From Rostratula benghalensis (lineage: Eukaryota > Chordata > Aves > Charadriiformes > Rostratulidae), in contig VXAI01000274.1 of the NCBI GenBank assembly GCA_013399305.1, forward strand, positions 312,341 to 376,340: DNA of 64,000 nucleotides, given 5' to 3'. A program made the position numbers and the translations under genes. Positions within the stretch are counted from its first letter, which is position 1; each line of letters opens with the position of its first letter. A model generated the notes under the pieces. It did not search any database. It saw only the letters and a list, made by a program, of their open reading frames with translations, and was not told the DNA's origin. Below are positions 35,501 to 49,233 of the stretch, piece by piece.

Positions 35501-38500
35501 TAATTGTGGGCACAAGCCATGGCCCAGTGTCTCCTGCCCCTCAGTTGGCTGGCACAGGGCTTCATAAAGCCTTTACTCTAAACCTCTTCCTCATCCTGTG
35601 CCCAGCCACCAGCAAGGCAGAGAGTTTTGCCATGGCAATGAAATATGGGTTTAATTCATGGGGCCAAACCCTCACTGAATGTCAATGGGAGTCACTCCAT
35701 GATGTTCACTGGAACTGGGTAAGGATCTTGCCCTCAGTTTTCAATATGCTTTTAAGTACTGGATATAAACAACCTGCCACCATGGATACATTTTGTTTTA
35801 GAGTGGATTTTTCACTGCTCCAACGTACCTATTAATTGTAGTAATGTTTTGCTGCACTCCTTTGGATTAAAATGCTATTTCTAAGTGTCAGTTAATGGGT
35901 TTTAGTGAAAGCAATTTATTAAACATTATGTACTCAGTTTAAATCTAACAGGGTAACTAAACATTAAAGTAACAGGGGGGAAAATCTATATTGCTCTAAT
36001 TTGTATTGTATGTTCTTTTCACCAAGTATAATTGCTATTGACTGCCTGAAGCAGCATTCCCCAAAACATGAATAACCAGAAAAAAGAAAAATTGCAATTG
36101 TATGTAAAAAGCAGTGTCATGTCTTACTAGCATAAACATGGGATGAAGAGCCAAGAGTTATGCAATTTGATGTTCTGCATTCATTGTTTTTTCTCCCTCT
36201 CTAAATTATGGACATTAATGACTATCCACCTCCCAGTGGTGTGAGGAGATGTTGAGCATAACAGATGTGTGCATATTTTATTGGTAATGCAAACGACTAT
36301 AGGGGCCTAAAGCCAGACTGAACAAGTGTCTGTAGATTGTACGAAGGACAAGGTGGTGTTGTGTTGCAGAATGGCAGGGGTTTTTAATCAATGCTAGTGG
36401 ATAAATTCTGGTTTTTTTTTAATTTCAGCAAGGGGTCTTCCTTCTCACTGCACAGCAAGTTAGATTTAGATTGCCATAGCCATAAGTCTGGTGTTCACAT
36501 TATTCTGTGCAAGTGAGGAGGTGGTGTCCAACGTATCACTACTATTAAAAAGACTTCAGAGAAAAAAAAATAGAGGCAAAAATCATACCTTCCCTCAAAT
36601 CCACAAGATTTAAGTTTTATTACTTGGAAAAAAATAATCTCTCCTACTATCACTAGTAGGAATGTCATTATTCTCCATACTATTTCACCTGGTATTTGAT
36701 ATCTGTCAAGATATGGACTCATGAGAAAAACTATGCTTTGCCCATCCTGCTGCATTAACCAAAACTTCACTGCTGCTCTACATCTATGCCAGCATAGCCC
36801 TTCATAAATAACGTCCTGCAGTTTAAGAAAACTCATCATCATCCTGTCAAGGTGGATGCCAAAGCCAGTGGTACTCGCCCTGAAGGGTATTCTGCACCAT
36901 TTTTATGAGATGTTACTGACCAGTTATGATGCAGTCACTCCTCTGTCTTCACTAGAGTCATCAAAAGAACTGCTTCTTGATCTGGCTCTTATTCACAGCA
37001 ACTGAATGCGCATCTAAGAAACAAAAAGAAATAAAAGGAGAGGAGTTGTGAGCAGCAGTATAGCAGCCTTTTATTCACAGAAATGTAGCCTGTAGTATTT
37101 AGTTGATGTCTGTCTCTTAAATTTTGCTTGCTAAATACCAAAACCTGATATTGCTTTTAATTTTTCTATAGCTAAAATACAGCCAAACTGTTATCATTCT
37201 TTATATGTTTAATTCCTTGCTTGGAAGGTGGAAGTCTTCATATGCAAAGCGGTGAACCTTATGTACTATGCAATGAATTAATTTTGTGATATATATTTTG
37301 CAACCTGCCTGCTCCTTCACCTGTGTCTTGTATGCAGGTCAGTTCCCTCCTGGTGGGTGCAGAATTATGGGGGATAGAAAGAGAACTTAATATTCCTCAC
37401 GCTTAGCTCTTTACTCACACTTCCTTTTTTGTGCCATCCACAGAACATGTTTTCCCGGAACAATGCTGCAGATTATTTCTGAGTCCCTTTGCTGCATTTT
37501 AGAGGCAGGGAGAGAGGGAGACATTGGGATACTTGGAGAGTTTATGTCCATTCCCCACTGCTAGCTCCTCTCCTTTGTGCACACCCACCACGTGCAGGGG
37601 ACATGGTGATATGTCTCTTTCTTCTATCAGACATCTGGGAGACACCTGCTTCAGCTTTAGGTCCTGCTTCTAGTTTATGTTACTCCTTAGCAACCAGAAA
37701 CAGCCCCCAATGCTCTCTTAAAAGTCAACTCTTGAAGTGCTTCTTTTTTGTAGTGTGTGTGGAATCCATTTGCTGAAAATTGCAGTGGCCTAATACTCAA
37801 AATAAGTTGATTTTGGAAAAGGCAATGCACAACTTCTCCTAGGTTTTTTTTTTTCACACAAGTGGGGAAACTACTTGAGCTCAGTAACCTATAAAATCTC
37901 AGGCTTATCTCTTACCTTCACTACCTGTGCCTGGCCAGCTTCCCAGCCAGGGTTTTACAGCTGACTTTTGCACTGAACTCGATGAGAAACGTTCAACCAG
38001 CCTGTGCCAGCAAAAGGAAAGTGGCAGAAAGCTGCAGGGTAATACTGCCTCATATCGGCACAGACATTTCTGCATTAACTTGTCACCTTCAGAAGCAGAA
38101 ACTGAAAGTTCAAGGGAGCTACAGAGGCTTAAGTTGTTTTGTAGCACCGGAGTTGGTAGATCTGAAAGCATAGCAACTCCTTGGGGCAGGACCATGTCCG
38201 TTTTGTTTAGTATTGCATCAAGCTTGGCATTCTGTGAGTAAATAAAAATAACAATGATGCTACGGTGCATTAGTGTCTGCATAGGGAGCCTTTGCCTGGC
38301 TGCATTATGTGTGTCAGTGCTGAGAGTGTAGAAACTCCTCTTAAAGAGCTGTGGCCAACAAGGATTGTTCAGCCAGCAGTGTGACAGGGGTGTGCAGGAT
38401 TGATTCTTACAGTGCTGTTTAAACCTTGCTAGCAGAGAAAGAAAACCAAAACAGCTTTAGACAGAAATTTCTGAGCAAATCTGGGACCATCTGTGTTTAT

Positions 38501-38584
38501 TGCTTTGCCAGTATTGCAAAAAGTGTTCTTCAATAACTTCAGTCTGTATTCAAATAGAAATAATATAAAGTTCTTAAGGTATAA
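32541..38584. other. Unique non-coding sequence
   Basis: No gene or interspersed repeat recognised across this stretch. Open frames stay below about 125 codons, with the highest at 35467-35835 plus and 37905-38282 minus, and neither has a known motif. The 35830-36060 part is AT-rich and nearly devoid of open frames, in the style of conserved non-coding DNA, but nothing specific can be shown. Confidence 0.6.
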
Positions 38585-38600
38585 GCATGCATGCATGCAT
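38585..38600. repeat. (GCAT)4 microsatellite
   Basis: Four perfect GCAT units. The run is self-complementary. Confidence 0.95.
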
Positions 38601-41600
38601 TCAAAATAGCAAGAAATAAGATGGCCAAATGGATTGATTGGAGAAAGATTCTTTGCTAGAAAGGCGCAGAATATAGAGATTCAAATAACAGGCAATAATA
38701 ACTGCACTTGCTGTATATTATATAGGTATTTCTAGTGAATTATGGGTATTTTCCCTTATTACCTAAACATTTAGATTTAGCTGGCCTCCCACTTTGCATC
38801 TCCTCCTATACAGGACAGCCCCTGCTCAGCATTGGATTATGGGATTATCAGTGGCATGCTATTTTCATTCCACCTTCTCTCAAGTCAGCGATGAGGATGG
38901 AGGAGTTAGTTTGCTACTTGACAAATACTATGGGTGGGAACAACTTTGGAAATGGTCTCTGGATCTGAAATCTATGTGTCAGAGTTGGCTTTGTTAGTTA
39001 ATTTTAGCAGTGCTTTTAAGATGCTGATTGCCAGGAGCTGGGACAATCCATGGAGGAGAGAATCACTCAGTCCTTTCTGCTGTGGCTTTTATATTCTTTC
39101 ACCAGGCAGCAGTTACTGGCAGGTGTTGGAGACAGGATATTAAGTTAAACCTCTGGTCTGACCCCATAGGGCAGTTCTTTCAGTTTTATTTAGAGCCACA
39201 TCTCAGCAGTGGAAGACTCTGTAGCCTGATCCATTACCTAGTTAAAAGAACATGTTGCAACTCACTTAAAAGCAAATGCAGTCTTAAATTACACATACAG
39301 CAGCTAAAAGTAGCCTCAGCTTAAATTAAAGGGCATGCTTTCCCAGAGGGGCAGCTGGCTCTGGTCGCTCAGAATGAGTCTTTTCCTTTGTGGGAGATTC
39401 TTTTTTTAAGGCCATATCTGCTTACGCCAAAATGCTTCCTGCTTGAGAGGCTGTGCTAATGCAGGTAAAAAGGGAAAGGTGAAGTGTTACACGCTGCTAT
39501 TACACTCTATTTAAACAAATGTCCTTTTTTTGGACCTATGGAGGTTTGTTGGTTTTGTTTTTTTTTTCTTTTTAAAGACTGAGCAGGCTTTTGGCAGGAG
39601 GATAATAAAGACTCCAGAAGGAATTCAACATGATGCTTTTTTTATTGTGCTGCTAGAGTTTCATGGGAAAGCCAAGGGTGTGGAAAACGCTTTTGGTTGT
39701 GGTTCACAATAACACCTATTTTCTGCTTGCATGTGGGGCTCCGGTGAGGAGCTATGGAAGTGCTTTGTGCCAGCCATACAAAGCAGAGGTGACTTAAAGG
39801 GGGGCAGGGTGAGTTCCTACGTCTGTCAGAAAATACTTAGGTAGGAGATAGCCACCTGAACCAATTACTATTTTTGTAACAGATATTCCAAGGGTAAAGG
39901 GTTTGCTAGGTCATTTGTGGGGTATAGGAAGAAAGGAGAAGAGAGGAGAGGAGAGGAGTGGAGAAGGCAAGAGTTAGGCAAAAGTTAGGATCAGACAACT
40001 GAATTCAAATGCCTACCTTTGGACAGCCATTAGGTGCCTTTGTTGCATCTGTTCTTAAAACTGAAAGATGAAAACTAGAAAGGTCTGATGCATTAAGCCA
40101 GCATCAGATATAGAAGTGTTCCTTGGGGTGAGCATGCCTGTGCAGATCCAAATTAGCAATAATGTGGCCCAAAGCGAACGCCTGGCACACATCTGTCTGT
40201 TACACCTTTCTTGCCATCTCCTTCCTGAAAGTTAATCACACATTTTCACTCATTTTTTCTATACAGTGATTTCAGAGCCTCATTCCTTACTCAGTTTGCA
40301 CTTCACCTCTTGGTTGTATCTTGTTTCTGTTTTTCTCGTTGTGCTGGCTAAATATTGCAGGAAAACTAATAAATTCAAATACAATTTCTGATTGGTATAA
40401 CATCAGTTTAACTATCTAGAATAATTTAGTGTTATTGGATACTTTATATGATGAGTTCCTGATGTTTAAACTAGAAAATAATAAAATGCACTCAATTGAT
40501 TAAGCTCTTTGTAGGAGTCTAGGAATTAGCATACTGTCTAATGGCGAATAATTTATAATTATCAAGAAGAGCTGATAAACGGGCTCAATGCTATTGACTA
40601 CCTGACTTGATAACCCTGATCAGCAAGATTCATTAAAAAGAAAGTCCTAGCTTGAATGTAACTCTACAAAAGCCATGGGATGACTTTCATACTTTGTCTC
40701 TTGAATGGGATCCTCCTGTTTTGACAGACAGTCCCAAAGTGCTGCCTTTAGAGACCAGCACATGCGTCAGACTGAGGGGCATGTTGCTAGGCTGACTGGC
40801 AACTCATTCCCAAGTGGAATTTTTCCCTGAAAGAAAAATCTCTGTTTTGAAATTAAATAGTACAGGGTATTTAATAAAGCAACTTATTGCAAGATTTTGC
40901 CCTGCCCTTCATGAATTATGCATGTTGTAGTAGGAAAATGAGTGGTATTTGCTATACTCCATAGACTGTGGTCAGAGATACACTCTCGTTTCTCCCACAA
41001 ATTTCTCTGAAGTGACAGCTGTTTGAGCCAAATTTAAGGTTAGAGATAACCTGTGGAAATGTAGGAATGAGTCGATCACAGCTGCTGGGGTGGACCTGTG
41101 GCAACTTGATCTTCACTGGACTGGAGGAAGGTGATTAAGCGGGGCTTGCATGGAGAGGGGTAGGTACTGCCTGACACTGATATGCTCTGGCATCTAAATG
41201 GGCCCTTTTGAAACATATTCCCCATCCCCTTGGCTCAGTTATGGCTGGCAAGTTCTCATTTAGTTTGCCCTTGCCTCTGAGTGATGACATTGAAACAAAC
41301 TCCTGGTTCTCTCCTTCTGCTGGTGTGGGTCTGGGCACACCAGATTTCTGCTTTGCCCCACATCCTCCAATCTAGTTAAGTGCTTCACTCAAAGGCAGAG
41401 TAGGCAGAGCCTGTGGCTGTCAGTGGTGTATAGCAGATTTGTGACAGCCACAGATTTGGCATTTCAAGTCAAAATACAACAAACTGATATGTTTTCATGC
41501 AAAGTCTTTGGCCTGCAGAATGGGATAAAAATGATGAAGGAGCACAAGCTCCAGGAAGGTTGTGGAACATAATAAATGTATCCTTTGTCTATGCTTTTGC

Positions 41601-43864
41601 TGTTGCATAGGAGTGGCATAGATAGATATTACTGATTTAGGAAACTAGAAAAACTTGGTTTCTTACCTTCTGTTGTTGAAGTGTTGAGATATTCAGTTTC
41701 AAAACGGACCCTTCGAATGTGTCATCCCTTCCGCCCTTGTTCTGACACAGCAGAACAATTGGTTTGAATGCTTGCCTCTAGCCACGCTCTCTTCAATCAT
41801 CTACTCAAGGTTTCTTGCAGTCAGATCAAAGAGATGGAGCTTTGCAGAATACCTTTTACAGTTTTGAAGACACTTCTTAGGAGCGCCGTGCTCAGCTGAC
41901 ATTTATATCTGGGCACCCGGCAGACACTAATAGGAATGGGAATTGCTGGCATGCTATATGCAAAGAAATGGCTGTCTTCCCCATATTTTCACTATATTTG
42001 CTAGGTGTCATATTAGAAAGGCTGGAGCTGTGATGATGGACTATCTATCAAACCACTACAGCAAATCATGTAGCAGCAAAACTGCTTTGCTAAGAAACAG
42101 AACAATTCTCATTGTGGAAAATAAATTTCCATCGCTTTAAAGACTGAAATGCATCTTATGTGTCATAAGGTCTCAGTCTGGCCAAGCTAGCAGACAGGCT
42201 GGTTATTTTTCATTCTAAGAGCACAAAACCTTGAATATTTCTGCAAATTAAAAATATACTTCAGAGGAGACACTTTAATCTTGCATTGCTCAAATGAGAA
42301 ATTTAAGGTAAACTTGGAGCCCTGAGGATTTCAAACCTCCTTAAATTTGTCTAATTGTGCGGTGCAGTTTAAGTCCAACTCATATAGTTAAGCTGCTCAG
42401 GACATTTACAGCAATTCCTTAAAGCATCTTCAAAGCAATGATGACTATCTTGTTAGAGCAGAGAAGAAGCTATGACAAGAATATGTACTAATATACATAC
42501 CGTACTAATAATAGCATTTAGTACAAACTAATGCTGTTTTGGTTGGATTCAAATACCTAAATGTATGTTGTCTGACTGGGTTTGAAACAGAGAAAAAGTA
42601 GGAGTTCATAGGAAGAAGCTATCTAATTAAGATTTTTTTCCTGCTCTTGGAATGCCTGTTCTGATTTTATTTGCCCTTGCAGTTTATTTGAAGAATATAT
42701 CACTAAAGCTCACTCTGTGGATAACTTCCAAATATTTGACATTTGCAATTGGAGGTTTCGTTCTCATTGGCCGTATCAGTGATATCGTGTATTCTATTTC
42801 CCAGATGAAATGAACTAACAAATTTTATCTGAGATCCTTGGGATGAAATTCATCTGAGCTAGTCATGCTAGGCTCCCTTTCTACACAGATATAGACACTT
42901 CCAGAAAATGAAACATGACCTCCTAATACCTAAACTACATGAGGTTATCTAGCAGAGTCTGCTTTTCTCCTTCAGTTACAAAGGGATCACAGGGCGACTA
43001 TCTTGGATGTCGATGTCCATATTGTGGAAGTTTGAAGCTAGCTGAGAGGAATCACACTCTTGATGGGTAGAAATTTAGATAATATTTGTATTATAGAATG
43101 CTCTAAAATTATTTTGACAGATACTTTATTGTTCTTAAAAGCTGTACCTGATGGAAACATGAAACGGTGGATAGTAGAGGAACAACACTCTAGTGATGGG
43201 TGATAGGCTAGCACTCAGCAGGGCTGACTTCAAGTAAAGCTGTAGATTTCTTCTCTGACCTCAGGCAGGTCATATGAACTTTCAGGGAGCTTTGAGTTTC
43301 CCTGAAAGAAAGAATTGTTTAACAGCTTCTCTGTCTCACAAGAACTTTTTTGCAATTAATATAATAGAGGCTGTGAAGGGACCTGTTTACCTAACTTTCT
43401 ATTTTGATGGCTCAGATCAGATTCTTTTTGAAAGTACACAGGTGCTTATGGAGTTAAAAAGACTTGCTTCACAATGAAAAATAAGCTAGTCCATATTTGT
43501 GGGGAACTTTTCACTGTTTGAGTTAAAAAGACAAATCCATACGAGGAGAATATTTTACCCCAAATATTCATATGACAAAAAAACCTTAGTATAAATATTT
43601 AGATGGGGAATTGGGAAGAAGCCACACCTGGTGTAAGATTTTTGCTTTCTAGGTCATGTGATAAACCAGGCTCACACATATGTGCTGTGGAAACTCCTCC
43701 TGATCACCATGATCTTTCAAAGATAATCAAGACTTGGCACCACTTGTGGGTGACTTCCATCAGGTTCCAGGGACTTGTGCAGGCTCTACAACCTTCACAA
43801 AGAATAAATTTTCCTTGTTCCAGACCTTTCTCCTGATTTCCGGTGCCTGAAGCCTCATTTTACC
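38601..43864. other. Unique non-coding sequence
   Basis: No gene or interspersed repeat recognised. A purine tract of GGAGA-type units occupies 39927-39967. The 40380-40640 part is AT-rich and almost without open frames. The longest frames, about 98 codons at 39028-39324, have no recognisable motif. Confidence 0.6.
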
Positions 43865-44420
43865 ACTAAAAATAGACGTGCAAAAGTCATGGTGACTTTG
43901 GTCTTCTCCATGGCTTTTTGTAAAGGTCCCCATTCCTATTCAGCAGCAGGCCCACGTTTTCTTTAGTCTTCCTTTTGCACCACTGTACCTGTAGCAGCTC
44001 TTCTTTTTCCTCTTCATGTCCTTTGCCGTATTCAGCTCCCAGTAGGTTTTGTCTTATCTAACCTCATCCCTGCACAGTTGGGTAGTGTCTATACTCTTCA
44101 TGTGTTGCTTGACTGCTGTTTTCCATCTTTTGTACACTTCCTTTTAATGTTGGAATTTTGTCAGGAGCTCCTCATTCAACCATGCAAGGCCTCCTACCAC
44201 CTTTGCTTGGCAGGGCAGGATGAGCCATTCTAGATCTTGGAGGAGAAGATCCTTGAAAGTCAATCAGCTCTCCTAGAACCCTTTGCTCTTCAGGGACTGT
44301 ATCCCATGAGATGCTGCCAAGCAGGTCCTTGAACAAAATTCTCTCTTCTGAAGTCCATTGTTATTAACCTGCCATTTGCCTTGCTCCCTCCTGCCAGCAT
44401 CCTAAAAGCTACCCTGCCTC
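43865..44420 (-). mobile_element. CR1 LINE fragment, internal ORF2 region, minus orientation
   Basis: Read on the minus strand, this segment follows the part of CR1 ORF2 between the endonuclease and the reverse transcriptase. Recognisable blocks are 'ctagaatggctcatcctgcc', 'gtaggaggccttgcatgg', 'gaggagctcctgacaaaatt', 'ggtgcaaaaggaagactaaa' followed by 'gaaaacgtgggcctgctgct', and 'ggggacctttacaaaaagcc' followed by 'atggagaagaccaaag'. In translation the last blocks read as KRKTKENVGLLLNRNGDLYK, typical of that linker. Stops and frameshifts are frequent, so the copy is dead. It lacks both the RT domain and the 3' tail, which means it is truncated at both ends. Edges are approximate. Confidence 0.8.
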
Positions 44421-44749
44421 ATTTTATGAACTTATGATGTCATGAAGCATGTTTTCCACATCTTTTTATACAAATTCTGCTGGAAAATATTTTCTAATTC
44501 AAACCTCAACTCCAGCTCCTGCTCCCACTACCCCATTGGGACTGTACACAAATTTACCCTGCAATAACACTGTAATATTTCTACAGGATCAAACAACTTG
44601 GACTAAATCTGTCCTGAGGTGAGATTCAGGCCCCTCAGTCCTTGCAGCAGAACTAATGTTGACTTCTATTACACAGTTTTCTGAAAGATTCTATGAAATT
44701 GTTTTGTGCCTGAACTACCTTTATTTTATTAAAGTAATGAAATAATACA
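44421..44749. other. Unique sequence after CR1 fragment
   Basis: No gene or clear repeat. It may include a few more diverged bases of the neighbouring CR1 copy, which I cannot delimit. Confidence 0.5.
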
Positions 44750-45197
44750 TCTTTACCAACTCCTCAATGCCCTTTATATTAACAAAGCATGCATTATTTC
44801 ATCTCTGTCTAATTAATATCCTGTTTAATAGGTATCTCACTTCATGTTAGGTTCCTGTATTCTTAAGAATTTTTACTAATTTAATTGAGAGCAGTCTCAA
44901 ATTAATTGTATAATTAATCTTGTCAAATTAGGTAACATTTCATACAGCACCTTATTAAAGAAACTCGAATATTTTAAATTACCATGCTATTAGGCATTAA
45001 TAAAGAAGTTCTTCCTCTGTATTGTTCTGCTTTATATCACAAAGAAGGTAATTGCAATATAAATTGCAATATAAAAGCTAAGTTCTATAGTACATTAATA
45101 ATTAGATACACATTATTCCCCATTAAAGCTTTTTCTCTTATTAGTTCAATCATTGAATGGATAAGCTTTTTTAAAAACAGGCATTATAACCCCCCCC
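44750..45197. promoter_or_regulatory. AT-rich candidate non-coding element with TAATTA motifs
   Basis: A strongly AT-rich stretch has repeated homeodomain-type cores (TAATTA at 44810-44815 and 44911-44916, and several ATTAAT). A perfect 12-base tandem duplication ATTGCAATATAA lies at 45051-45062 and 45063-45074. Each copy contains the palindrome ATTGCAAT, which resembles a C/EBP site. The stretch ends in a C8 run (45190-45197). The composition and motif grouping recall vertebrate enhancers, but this is inference; conservation is not visible here. Confidence 0.25.
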
Positions 45198-46352
45198 AAA
45201 ATACTAGGAATGAACTATTGTGCTGATGCCTTCGCAACAGGATGACTAGAACCTGAGCTGTTTCTTGATGGATGTCTCAGAGAAGCAGGTTTCTGAGAAG
45301 CCTGGTGCTGTGCTGCAGACATCTTAAAGACACATGTGGCTACGGAAAGCTTTCTTTGCATCTCATGTTTGGGAATAAATATGTGTCGATTTTTTGACTG
45401 AGAGTGAAGAGGTGTGTGCTCCCTCATAGGCTCCTGAGAATTACAGAGCAGAGCAGCCTCCTTGCATAGCCTGAAAGAGTTGCCCCCAGAGACCTCTGGG
45501 GGTGACCATGAGGCTGATGTACAGGACCAGGGAATTGGAGGTGGCGGCTGTGATGTGGGAGAGCAGGGCGGGCAGGCTGAGGAGAGGGGAATGGATAATG
45601 AGAAGTGCTATCAATTTTTTATGAGTATATGAAAATTGTACTCAAGGTCAGAAAGCCCAAATACTATATTATATCTGTAGGTGCCAAGGAGATTTTCATT
45701 TATATAATATATTGGTCTAGTATTTTAAATCCTTAATCTTAGTGCCTGTAGTTGTGTATACTAAAAGTGCCCATTAGATTAAATACTTTAGGCACAAGAA
45801 ATCATCCACGCATGAATGCTGAATGAGTAAAACAGCATGTCACATAGGGACATATGCTTGGGTATAATGTGTGGGATACAATAAATTGCAATGTCAGCCA
45901 TATATGTAGAACAGCCTGTTCTGATAAATTCTAAGTTACTGCTGAGAGGGAAAGCCATAAACTAGCAGCGTGAAAGCTGCTCTCAGTAGACAGCCAATGT
46001 TATTGGCATCTTACAGGTACGTCACATGCGACTGTGAATATGCTCTACCATGGGGCAGTGGGTCACCTGTTGTGGACAGCCACCTATGCAAGGCAAGGGC
46101 AGGAATTGCAACCCCTTCCCCCCTCTTCCTCTTCCTCTCTTCTTTTCCCATCTTCTCCAAGTAAATTCACCCCTAGAAGTGCCATGATCTGTGGTGTACA
46201 TTTGAAGCAATTCTGTCAGAGCCAGCAATAACTCCCCTAAGCAGAGCTTTGTGAATAACAGCTCATTTATTTATTTATACATCTGAATAGGAGAAATGTG
46301 TTTTAAAATAAAACAGAACATTGCATCTATGACATTTAAAATAAAGAATAAA
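45198..46352. other. Unique sequence with a 20-bp palindrome
   Basis: No gene recognised. A near-perfect palindrome, CCCCCAGAG-AC-CTCTGGGGG, occupies 45483-45502 (9-bp arms, 2-base centre). A (TTTA)n stretch is near 46265. Open frames are below 70 codons apart from antisense pairs. Confidence 0.65.
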
Positions 46353-46375
46353 GGGGGGGGAGGAAGGGGAGGAGG
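46353..46375. repeat. G-rich tract, G8 then AGGAAGGGGAGGAGG
   Basis: A G8 run followed by short G clusters. Only three runs of three or more G can be separated, so a canonical quadruplex is not supported. Confidence 0.8.
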
Positions 46376-46530
46376 AGATATTGAACTGAAACATTGCATT
46401 CAGCCTCACACCAAGTGTTCCCATTTGCTATTTGAGGCTAGACCTTCTCATTGTCTTTTTATTGAGCTCTATTTTCCAAAGAAAAAATCTTATTTCAGAA
46501 GAGAAATCCATATTTGTTTTGAAATCTTAC

Positions 46531-46549
46531 AAAAAAAAAAAAAAAAAAA
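46531..46549. repeat. Poly-A run, A19
   Basis: Nineteen A with no retrotransposon body recognised upstream. Confidence 0.95.
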
Positions 46550-46675
46550 CCTGCTTCATTTTTCTTGGCTGAGACTAATCACCAAATGTGATCAACATTT
46601 GCAAATAGGACTTATCTCCGTATTCTGCCCCAGATCTGCTGTCACTTCTTGGTCTCTTTTTCTTTCTTCTCTTCT

Positions 46676-46731
46676 GGTTGTTTTTTTGGTTTGTTGTTGG
46701 TTTTTTTGGTTTTTTGGGTTTTTTTTTGTTT
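46676..46731. repeat. T-rich GGTTTTTT-type simple repeat
   Basis: Successive T runs separated by GG or GGG (units like GGTTTTTTT), equivalent to a CCAAAAAA repeat on the minus strand. It inflates the hydrophobic C-terminus of an overlapping 145-codon frame, which should not be taken as a protein. Confidence 0.85.
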
Positions 46732-49233
46732 GAGTGAGTAAACTGACGCTGGGCAGTTTTCACCCAGCTCTGCCCTTGAGATTCTGGCATCCCACTGGCC
46801 AGCCTACCAGACTGATTAAATATGGTGTGATTGTCCTCTGGACTGAGGATCCATGCTGACACTTCATGTCTATTTCTCAAGAAGTGAATGTTCACAGGAC
46901 GCAATACTTTAGAATCCTTTTCCCACTTCCTCCCCTTTGAGGACAGAAGCTTCCCAGATTTGTTCTTGTGTGATAGGGATTGTGATAAAGCACCTAGATG
47001 GTGCAGATGGTGTGCAATAGTTCAAAAGACTATTAAAGCCTAAGAGGGTAGGCAAAGTTGGAAAAAGCCTTGAAGGTCTCTTTTCCCAACAAGAAGTGTG
47101 TTATATAAGACAAGCTGCTGTAGAACACCGATAAAAAATACAAGAATTGCTCTGAATAATAGGACTTCATAGATCAGCAGGCGGTTCACTGCCATCCTGA
47201 AGAGTGAATGGCATGAGGAGATGCCTTCTGAGGACAAGTGGGAGAAAAAAAAAAAAAAAAGCTTAGCACAATGTGTTGCAGAAAAAAAGGTTCGAAGTTT
47301 TAAGCACAAATGCTGCTTTTTCACCATACCAAAAAGAATGTCACATATTGTGAAAGACTCATGTGCTACACGTCTGTGTAGCAGCTACTGGAGTGTACTG
47401 GAGCGACGGTGGTGTTACCTGATAAGTCTGGGACAGTTAAACACTGAGCAGGAACTACATGGTCACTGCAGAATGCAATGCTGTGAAGGTCTCGTGTTGG
47501 ATTGCACCCATAATTTTCAGCCTGGGTGTAATCTTAAGGCATGAAGACTTATATTTTTACAAGAATATGAGCCCTTTACAACTCTGTCTGGCCCCTTCAA
47601 GGGGTGTGAGATATAATGCATGTCTGTTGCTAGTGATATTTTTCTTTCTAATTCAGTATGATTTGAATCAGATGGAGTTCAGTTCTTGCTGTATTTTTTG
47701 CAGAGCTGTCATTCTGATTTGTTTGTGGGTTGTTGTTGTTTCAGGGTTTATTTTTGCTGCGTGTAATGATAGCTGAATAACCTTGGTGCATCCCTTCTCC
47801 CCCACATAATCTGTAATATTGGCCATCCTGTGCTGTGCTACTTCTCTTGGAGATTTGACTTCAGTCCTGTCAGCCACACTGCTCAACCTGTCACCAGCCT
47901 CCTGCTGGTAAGACTGACAACGCCAGACTCGGCACTTCATACCCTCCAAAGAGGAGAGGGGGGAGAAAATGTCCCAGAGATACATTTCTTCTGTTGCTTT
48001 TATTAAAATCAATCTTGCTCACCTGCAGGGTTGCTTTTTATTATTTTAAACATTTTTCCCCCCACAGTCATTCCACATTATCGTTCAATGTTAATAAAAC
48101 TGGTTGCTTGCAGTGAGGAGAAAAAAAATGCTTTTTATCAGGTATATTAGCAGAACATGCTGAGTCCAATTGCTGCCTCTTGCAGTTAGTCATTTGTTTC
48201 TTACGGCTTCTCTCCCTCCTTGCCAACAACCCACCTTCCCAAGCAAATGGATTTTGGGGAGAGAACCTTGAACACAGGTGTCAAGCCCCCAAGTTGTGCT
48301 GCATTCAATTGGATGGCACAGAGTGTGCCTGTTTCCTTAGGGCTTGGAGCTGGCCCATTTCTAGCTTGGGACCTGGACATGGGTTTGTCTTGAATCCTCC
48401 AAGTCTCTGTGCCTTTGGCTATAGAATCCACCCTCATAAATGGATACTGTCAGGATCAGTTTTGAATTCCAGGGCAATAGACAGTAAATAGGACAAGTTT
48501 ATAGAAAAACCTGGGCTTCTTTCAACGCTTTTGCTTGGAAAGAGATGTTTCACAAAGTATTTGGTAATACAAGAAAAGCCCTCCACTGGAAATAACACCT
48601 AAATTTGTCATCTCTTTAAGACATCAATCTAGAGCAAATCTCATATTCATGTTCAAAGAATTAGCATACATGTTGTCTAGGTTTATGATATACACAGAAA
48701 AAATAGCTGGGTCCAGGTCTTCCTGGTTCTGAAGCATTCAGAGGGTGTGAAAAACTTTAGATATTTAGGGAGGAATTGGACTGTTGCTGGGTAGAGCCTT
48801 GGGAGCAGAGATGAGAGCAAAAACCTGAACCTTGAGAAAGAACCTACTTACTTCTGCAATGCTTAGATTCATCCCCAGAGGCAATTCCTAACACCTGGCA
48901 GAAAAGGAAATGTTGCTTAGCCTCCACCCTTTTGTGAGACTCAGGTGAGGATGATGAAATTCAGTTGCAAACACCAGCGACCAAGAGCATACAGAACTTT
49001 GCTGACAAGCAAGTTGGAGAGCTGAAGTAGTTAGTTGCATGGGAAATGTGTGCTTGGATAGATAACATTATGACAGCATCAATGGTTGGACTGAGAGAAA
49101 CAACATTTGTAAATCAATCTGAGGAGTTCAGGTGCCAGACTGTATATACCAAGTGTTTTGGAGAAGGTTGATGTGGGTTATGCTTTTTTCGTAGCTACAG
49201 GCTGCCTGTGTACCTCTGGACATGTCACTGATT
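46732..49233. other. Unique non-coding sequence
   Basis: No gene or interspersed repeat recognised. Contains an A16 run at 47245-47260. Open frames reach 114 codons without motifs. Confidence 0.6.

Noticed and set aside
46353..46375. G-quadruplex
   Set aside because: Only three separable runs of three or more G, so the canonical four-tract pattern is not met.
46296..46733. 145-codon frame with a hydrophobic end
   Set aside because: It runs through an A19 run and a T-rich simple repeat; the lysine and phenylalanine stretches are homopolymer artefacts.
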